A DNA stretch of 64,000 nt from Kangiella profundi (lineage in GTDB: Bacteria > Pseudomonadota > Gammaproteobacteria > Enterobacterales > Kangiellaceae): positions 1,984,001-2,048,000 of the forward strand of contig NZ_CP025120.1 of assembly GCF_002838765.1 (NCBI RefSeq), in the 5' to 3' direction. A program made the translations under genes and the position numbers. Positions 61,977-64,000 of this stretch are shown piece after piece (the stretch's first letter is position 1; every line of letters starts with the position of its first letter). The notes under the pieces are model-generated. The model had not been told where the DNA came from. It saw only the letters and a list, made by a program, of their open reading frames with translations, and did not search any database.

Positions 61977-62581
61977 TGTTGACCTCGTATACCGCGCTGA
62001 TAGATGGCAAAGACTCCCGGTGCATCCTTGCGCATTTTCTTAACATCGCCAGCCAGCAAGGACTGCATGACCAAACCCTGAATGGTGCCGATAAAAAGCA
62101 ATGACGCTGACTCTGTATCGAGTTCAGGATCAAAATCACCTGCTTTAACGCCTTCGTCCAGCAGCGCTTTTAACTTTACGCTATAACCTTTGATCATTAG
62201 CTGGACCATTCGCTTTGGTGCACTATCGTTAGCAGCCTGCAATTCACCAAACAGCATTCGAGGAACACCCGGATGCTTACAGACGAAATCAACATGGGCC
62301 ATAAACATGGCCTCTAGAGCTAGCTCGGGTGATGATTGTTTACTAATTGCCTTGTCAATACGAGCCAATAACCGCTTTGATACCCACTCCATAACTGATT
62401 CCAGAATGGCTTCTTTATTGGGGAAGTGACGAAATAAGGCACCTTGCGTTACCCCCATTCGCTTAGCAATCGCTGCAGTAGTAATCTCGCTAGGGTTTTG
62501 CTCTCCCGCTAACTCAACTACTGTTTCAACTGTGACTTCACGGCGCTCATCTGCCTTTAAATTTTTCGAAGAAGCTTTCAT
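61973..62581 (-). CDS. TetR-family repressor of the efflux operon
   Basis: 202 aa. N-terminal HTH: ITTAAIAKRMGVTQGALFRHFPNKEAILESV is canonical TetR. C-terminal ligand domain is AcrR/NemR-like. ATG at 62581 with GGAG seven nt upstream is preferred to an in-frame TTG 33 bp earlier that lies inside the operator. Head gene of the six-gene operon, with a perfect palindrome 20 bp upstream. Confidence 0.93.
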   Translation of the reverse strand: MKASSKNLKADERREVTVETVVELAGEQNPSEITTAAIAKRMGVTQGALFRHFPNKEAILESVMEWVSKRLLARIDKAISKQSSPELALEAMFMAHVDFVCKHPGVPRMLFGELQAANDSAPKRMVQLMIKGYSVKLKALLDEGVKAGDFDPELDTESASLLFIGTIQGLVMQSLLAGDVKKMRKDAPGVFAIYQRGIRGQQ

Positions 62582-62600
62582 GTCTAAACTCCAAACCAAT

Positions 62601-62624
62601 AAGATAGTAATCAATTACTATCTT
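62601..62624. promoter_or_regulatory. TetR operator palindrome
   Basis: Perfect 11-bp arms, AAGATAGTAAT and ATTACTATCTT, with a 2-bp centre, 20 bp before the tetR ATG. Size and symmetry fit a TetR dimer site; autoregulation inferred. Confidence 0.8.
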
Positions 62625-62838
62625 TTCTAAATTATGGGATTTCGTCAAGTTAAATTTAATCTTTTCTAATATAGAGATTTAGGTTATTGATATTTAAGGA
62701 ATATGCGCCGTTGACTATTAACATTCTCTGGTATAAACAATGGCTGTGATAAGAGACGAATCAAGAAAACTTCAATTTTAAAACTATCTATTAGCCAAGA
62801 AGAGCTTGTGTATTTCCACCAGGATTGTACATGCCCAA

Positions 62839-62861
62839 AATAGGACAAAAACTGTCCTATT
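62839..62861 (-). terminator. Probable terminator of nsrR
   Basis: Nine-bp perfect stem (aataggaca / tgtcctatt), 5-nt loop, 26 bp after the nsrR stop; weak U-tract. Confidence 0.6.
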
Positions 62862-62886
62862 CTTTCCTAGATGAGTGCGAATTAAA

Positions 62887-63333
62887 TTATGAGACTTCCG
62901 CGATTTTAAGCAAGCGGGCCAACTGAGGCTTATATTCCTGCGGTAACATATCGCCCAGTGTGTACTTGTCCAGAGTATTGAGGAAATTTTTCAATGCTTC
63001 TCCAAGCACGGCTTTCAGCCCACAGACGGGCGTGATGACACATTTGTTATCCGGGGAAAAGCATTCCACCAGACTCATATCAGGCTCCATTTCACGAACC
63101 AGTACACCAATTCGGATTTCGTTTGGCTCCATGCGAAGTCGCATACCACCATTTTTACCACGTACAGTTTCGATATAGCCTTTCTTATTTAAAGCGTGGA
63201 CCACTTTCATCAAATGGTTACTGGAGATGTTGTAACTGTCTGAAATTTCCTGAATGGTGCACAATCGGCCCTTTTCCAGCCCCAGAAATATTAGAACGCG
63301 TAATGAGTAGTCGGTATAACGGGTAATATGCAT
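62887..63333 (-). CDS. nsrR: Nitric-oxide-sensing Rrf2 repressor NsrR
   Basis: 148 aa. Rrf2 winged helix with NISSNHLMKVVHALNKKGYIETVRGKNGGMRL, then the Fe-S ligand Cys in ECFSPDNKCVITPVCGLK (C-x7-C-x5-C pattern of NsrR). Represses NO-detoxification genes until NO attacks its cluster. Follows ybaN by 34 bp. Confidence 0.95.
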   Translation of the reverse strand: MHITRYTDYSLRVLIFLGLEKGRLCTIQEISDSYNISSNHLMKVVHALNKKGYIETVRGKNGGMRLRMEPNEIRIGVLVREMEPDMSLVECFSPDNKCVITPVCGLKAVLGEALKNFLNTLDKYTLGDMLPQEYKPQLARLLKIAEVS

Positions 63334-63366
63334 CTATTGTCTCCGTATTCTGCCAGGACTCATGTC

Positions 63367-63771
63367 CTAAGCATTAGGTCGGCTGATTATATAGGCCATT
63401 AGCGCTGAGAAAAACACTGCTAAAAAGATTAATACCTCAGTTTTCATGTTGAGCAACCATAAAACCAGCCAGCTTGACGTTAACATAAGCCCTGCAAGGT
63501 ATTTGGCAAAGACCGGGATTGCTCCTTTATCGCGCCAGCCTTTTAAAAGTGGGCCAAACTGAGGATGCTCCAGTAGCCACAACTCCAGGCGCGGCGAACT
63601 TTTACCCGCAGCCCAGACCGCAACAATAAGGAATGGCGTTGTCGGCAGCAAAGGTAATACCACACCAACCATACCCAGTCCTGTCGCCATAATCGCCAAA
63701 GCTCTAAAGAACAGCTGACGATTAAGCAGACGTACCATTAAAGGTTTGGTCGTTGTGAAATTAAATTTCAT
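63367..63771 (-). CDS. ybaN: DUF454/YbaN family inner-membrane protein
   Basis: 134 aa with three to four helices (FFRALAIMATGLGMVGVVLPLLPTT, LAGLMLTSSWLVLWLL, VLIFLAVFFSALMAYII). LLPTTPFLIVAVWAAGKSSPRLELWLLEHPQFGPLLKGWRDKGAI is the family signature. Function unknown. Likely co-transcribed with nsrR. Confidence 0.9.
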   Translation of the reverse strand: MKFNFTTTKPLMVRLLNRQLFFRALAIMATGLGMVGVVLPLLPTTPFLIVAVWAAGKSSPRLELWLLEHPQFGPLLKGWRDKGAIPVFAKYLAGLMLTSSWLVLWLLNMKTEVLIFLAVFFSALMAYIISRPNA

Positions 63772-63860
63772 ATCCGATGCTCCCTATTAACATCCTATAT
63801 TCTTATTCTAGATCATATAATACACATTTGTCATACATCTTTTAATAAATATCAAGCCTA

Positions 63861-63874
63861 TTGATCTAGATCAT
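63861..63874. promoter_or_regulatory. FNR/DNR-type box
   Basis: TTGATCTAGATCAT, one mismatch from TTGAT-N4-ATCAA, in the region between ybaN and a gene beyond the right edge. Confidence 0.65.
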
Positions 63875-63930
63875 GGTTTTGTTGGTATTTTTACGTAATA
63901 TGGCTGACAAGAAAGACGTCCAGACCATCT

Positions 63931-63956
63931 AAAGATGCATTTGCAATATATTTTTT
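63931..63956 (+). promoter_or_regulatory. NsrR-like binding site
   Basis: AAGATGCATTT followed by AATATATTTTT; the left half equals the gammaproteobacterial NsrR half site and the right half is weaker. Flanking it AAGACGTC (63913) and GACGTCTT (63961) form an inverted repeat. Likely controls a NO-responsive plus-strand gene beyond the window. Confidence 0.5.
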
Positions 63957-64000
63957 GGTTGACGTCTTATTTTTTAAATCTTAATATGTACTTAAAATAC

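Larger units (their letters stand above)
62582..62886. other. Gene-free stretch between tetR and nsrR
   Basis: About 300 bp. It holds the TetR operator palindrome near its left end and the putative nsrR terminator near its right end. No ORF is supported. Confidence 0.5.

Overview
The window reads as a chromosomal segment of a marine-type gammaproteobacterium. Gene content and order (parC-parE-cpdA-yqiB-nudF beside tolC, smpB/ratA/rnfH, the epmA/efp/epmB trio, a 180-kDa-class NAD glutamate dehydrogenase), moderate AT-richness and protein style fit the Kangiella/Oceanospirillales group. That placement is an inference from gene content, not from a marker-gene comparison.

Layout. 1-6.0 kb: the 3' part of a short-chain 3-hydroxyacyl-CoA dehydrogenase, a small ORF and a very large NAD-glutamate dehydrogenase. 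6.1-13 kb: a four-gene envelope cluster in transcription order DUF1302, DUF1329, Ycf48-like, RND/MMPL exporter, of unknown substrate. 13.3-15.8 kb: a YtrA-type GntR regulator, ABC-2 transporter and a previously uncalled 59-aa membrane protein, with a perfect palindromic operator upstream. 15.9-21.4 kb: a YeiH-family exporter, nudC, an unrecognised 119-aa protein behind a possible leader peptide, and the EF-P lysylation module. 21.5-25.5 kb: a PilZ-like protein next to a FimX-like degenerate GGDEF/EAL protein. 25.5-38.9 kb: housekeeping genes (serB, ahpA/ytjB-like with an apparent ATT start, parC, parE, cpdA, yqiB, nudF, a PIMT-family methyltransferase, tolC, waaA, rnfH, ratA, smpB). 39-43.2 kb: a LysM lipoprotein and a Ser/Thr kinase-FHA-PP2C signalling operon.

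43.3-48.4 kb: tmRNA (ssrA) carrying a P4-type integrase island of about 4.5 kb in its 3' end. The island holds two unrecognised cargo ORFs, an AlpA-like regulator, three small DNA-binding/replication-type ORFs and a gene-free repeat-rich tail. On the right are a displaced ssrA tail with its own terminator and a second tmRNA-3'-end copy.

48.5-64 kb: a denitrification and signalling region. It contains nirK (copper nitrite reductase fused to a cytochrome c domain), nirV and sco behind an FNR/DNR-type box, then two c-di-GMP enzymes, a Ca2+/Na+ antiporter, a six-gene TetR-controlled efflux operon with a built-in heme protein, and ybaN-nsrR. The right edge carries an FNR-type box and an NsrR-like box that should drive a gene starting outside the window.

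Together the window links nitrogen-oxide respiration and NO sensing, several layers of c-di-GMP signalling, and envelope export. The least explained parts are the island cargo, the DUF1302/DUF1329 export cluster and the leader-peptide/119-aa gene.
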